A stretch of DNA of 64,000 nucleotides, from positions 43,865 to 107,864 of the forward strand of contig LUCM01005137.1 in assembly GCA_008360955.1 (NCBI GenBank). Reading direction: 5' to 3'. Of the stretch, positions 63,284-64,000 are shown in pieces; position 1 is the stretch's first letter; every line of letters starts with the position of its first letter. The notes under the pieces are model-generated. The model was not told where the DNA came from. It ran no database searches and saw nothing but the letters and a program-made list of their open reading frames with translations. The position numbers were made by a program, and so were the translations under genes. This DNA comes from Fasciolopsis buskii (taxonomy: Eukaryota > Platyhelminthes > Trematoda > Plagiorchiida > Fasciolidae).

Positions 63284-63863
63284 GTGATCTTGTCTCGAGG
63301 GCTTAGGGACAGGTTGGCCCGGAGATGGCTCCCAGCATGTAAGTGGAACGTACGCCGTTAGACTACATCGCAGTCAACAGTTCTTTGTATGAAATTCAGT
63401 TAGACTGTTCCGTGTTTGTCAATGAAATATAACTGAAGCATCTTTTTTATTCGTCGCAACCGTGTACATATCCACTGACTTCAGCTCACCTGAGTCAAAA
63501 GACAAGTTCTATGGGGAGTCACCTCTACCACTTCGCAGTGTGCATCCTACGGACATTATGGTCGTTCCTGGTGGTTCCAGTTCCCAACTAGGCTACTTAA
63601 CGGAGACGGAACATTAGACCGGAGGTCAATTTTCTATTCCATCCGGTGGCACCGGCGACGGAGTTTGTGCTGATCACAGGCAATTAGCGCAGTTTTTCAT
63701 CACAAAAGTGATATGGGCTCACTTGGCGCCCTTGGCTATCTTCATATCATTGGGCTCAGATTAATCGTGTTAACATCCAATCGGTCGATGATTGTCCATC
63801 ATTATGATCCGTATCCGTGGACTCAGAGCAAGCTTCGGTCCGTGCTCGCTTTGTTTGTGTGTA
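63284..63863 (+). pseudogene. decayed non-LTR retrotransposon endonuclease (EEP domain)
   Basis: Conceptual reading gives pieces of an apurinic-type endonuclease domain as found in the ORF2 of non-LTR retrotransposons. They are LPACKWNVRR (start of domain, near 63330-63358), ATVYISTDFSSPESKDKFYG (63456-63515), LRSVHPTDIMVVPGGSSSQLGY (63531-63596, cut by a TAG at 63615), and, in another frame, WRP...DCPSL...VDSEQASVRARF (63724-63855). Comparison with the family shows at least two frameshifts, internal stops, and a deletion of perhaps 100 residues between the first two pieces. The conserved G-D-F-N motif reads G-G-S-S here and the S-D-H motif reads S-E-Q, so both catalytic motifs are lost. No reverse transcriptase is seen before the window ends at 64000. 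The element is dead. The exact clade (CR1-, RTE- or similar) cannot be set by eye. Confidence 0.65.
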
Positions 63864-64000
63864 TTATTTGGCCACACCGGTGCGACTAACGCACCTCCTT
63901 CAGGGTGAATTCTATTATATAATTGCAGGCTACGATTCCAGATGTAATTCCTAATATGGTTGTTGTCTGAACAAAATAGCTATGCTCCAAGGAAATACTG
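63864..64000. other. window end, possible continuation of the retrotransposon relic
   Basis: No readable domain remains after about 63863, but the strand and position suggest the remainder of the dead element could continue beyond the window. Confidence 0.3.

Overview
The window reads as gene-poor, AT-rich nuclear DNA of a metazoan. Only one long open frame stands clear of chance. It is an uninterrupted 425-residue rhodopsin-class G-protein-coupled receptor on the plus strand (36997-38274) with its own poly(A) signal (38381-38386). A rough estimate from base composition puts the longest chance frame in 64 kb of such DNA at about 140-150 codons. The other long open frames (154, 150, 131 and 127 codons) therefore need no biological explanation. 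A parasitic flatworm, perhaps a trematode, is a reasonable guess: large repeat-strewn gene-poor DNA, tRNA-headed SINE-like repeats, a decayed non-LTR retrotransposon and a divergent rhodopsin-like receptor. This is inference. No rRNA, spliced-leader RNA, intact tRNA gene, CRISPR or prokaryotic feature was seen.

Layout. 1-3.7 kb: nothing assignable. 3.7-6 kb: two copies of a hairpin (MITE-like) repeat at 3750-3890 and 5870-5956, with a SINE-like copy between them (5507-5626). 4.7-17.4 kb: scattered exon-like blocks on the plus strand. The best is a four-exon, phase-compatible 3' gene end at 16136-16798 followed by AATAAA. Weaker phase-compatible blocks at 4697, 10151 and 13519 could belong to the same gene. 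Two further blocks lie at 17049-17432. 19.3-33 kb: non-coding with a SINE-like copy at 19315-19430, a GC-rich composite insertion at 29046-29355 and an AT-rich simple repeat at 33578-33740. 37-38.4 kb: the receptor gene. 38.4-63 kb: no supported gene, but further repeats (hairpin at 45268-45313, tRNA-headed repeat near 48.2-48.4 kb with a related block at 48592-48645, SINE-like copy at 51215-51360). The last kilobase holds another SINE-like copy (63083-63203) and a decayed non-LTR retrotransposon endonuclease (63284-63863).

Nothing here forms an operon or pathway. The informative content is one unusual receptor, a possible unannotated spliced gene, and several repeat families recognisable because copies recur within the window. 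I found no convincing undescribed multi-gene system.
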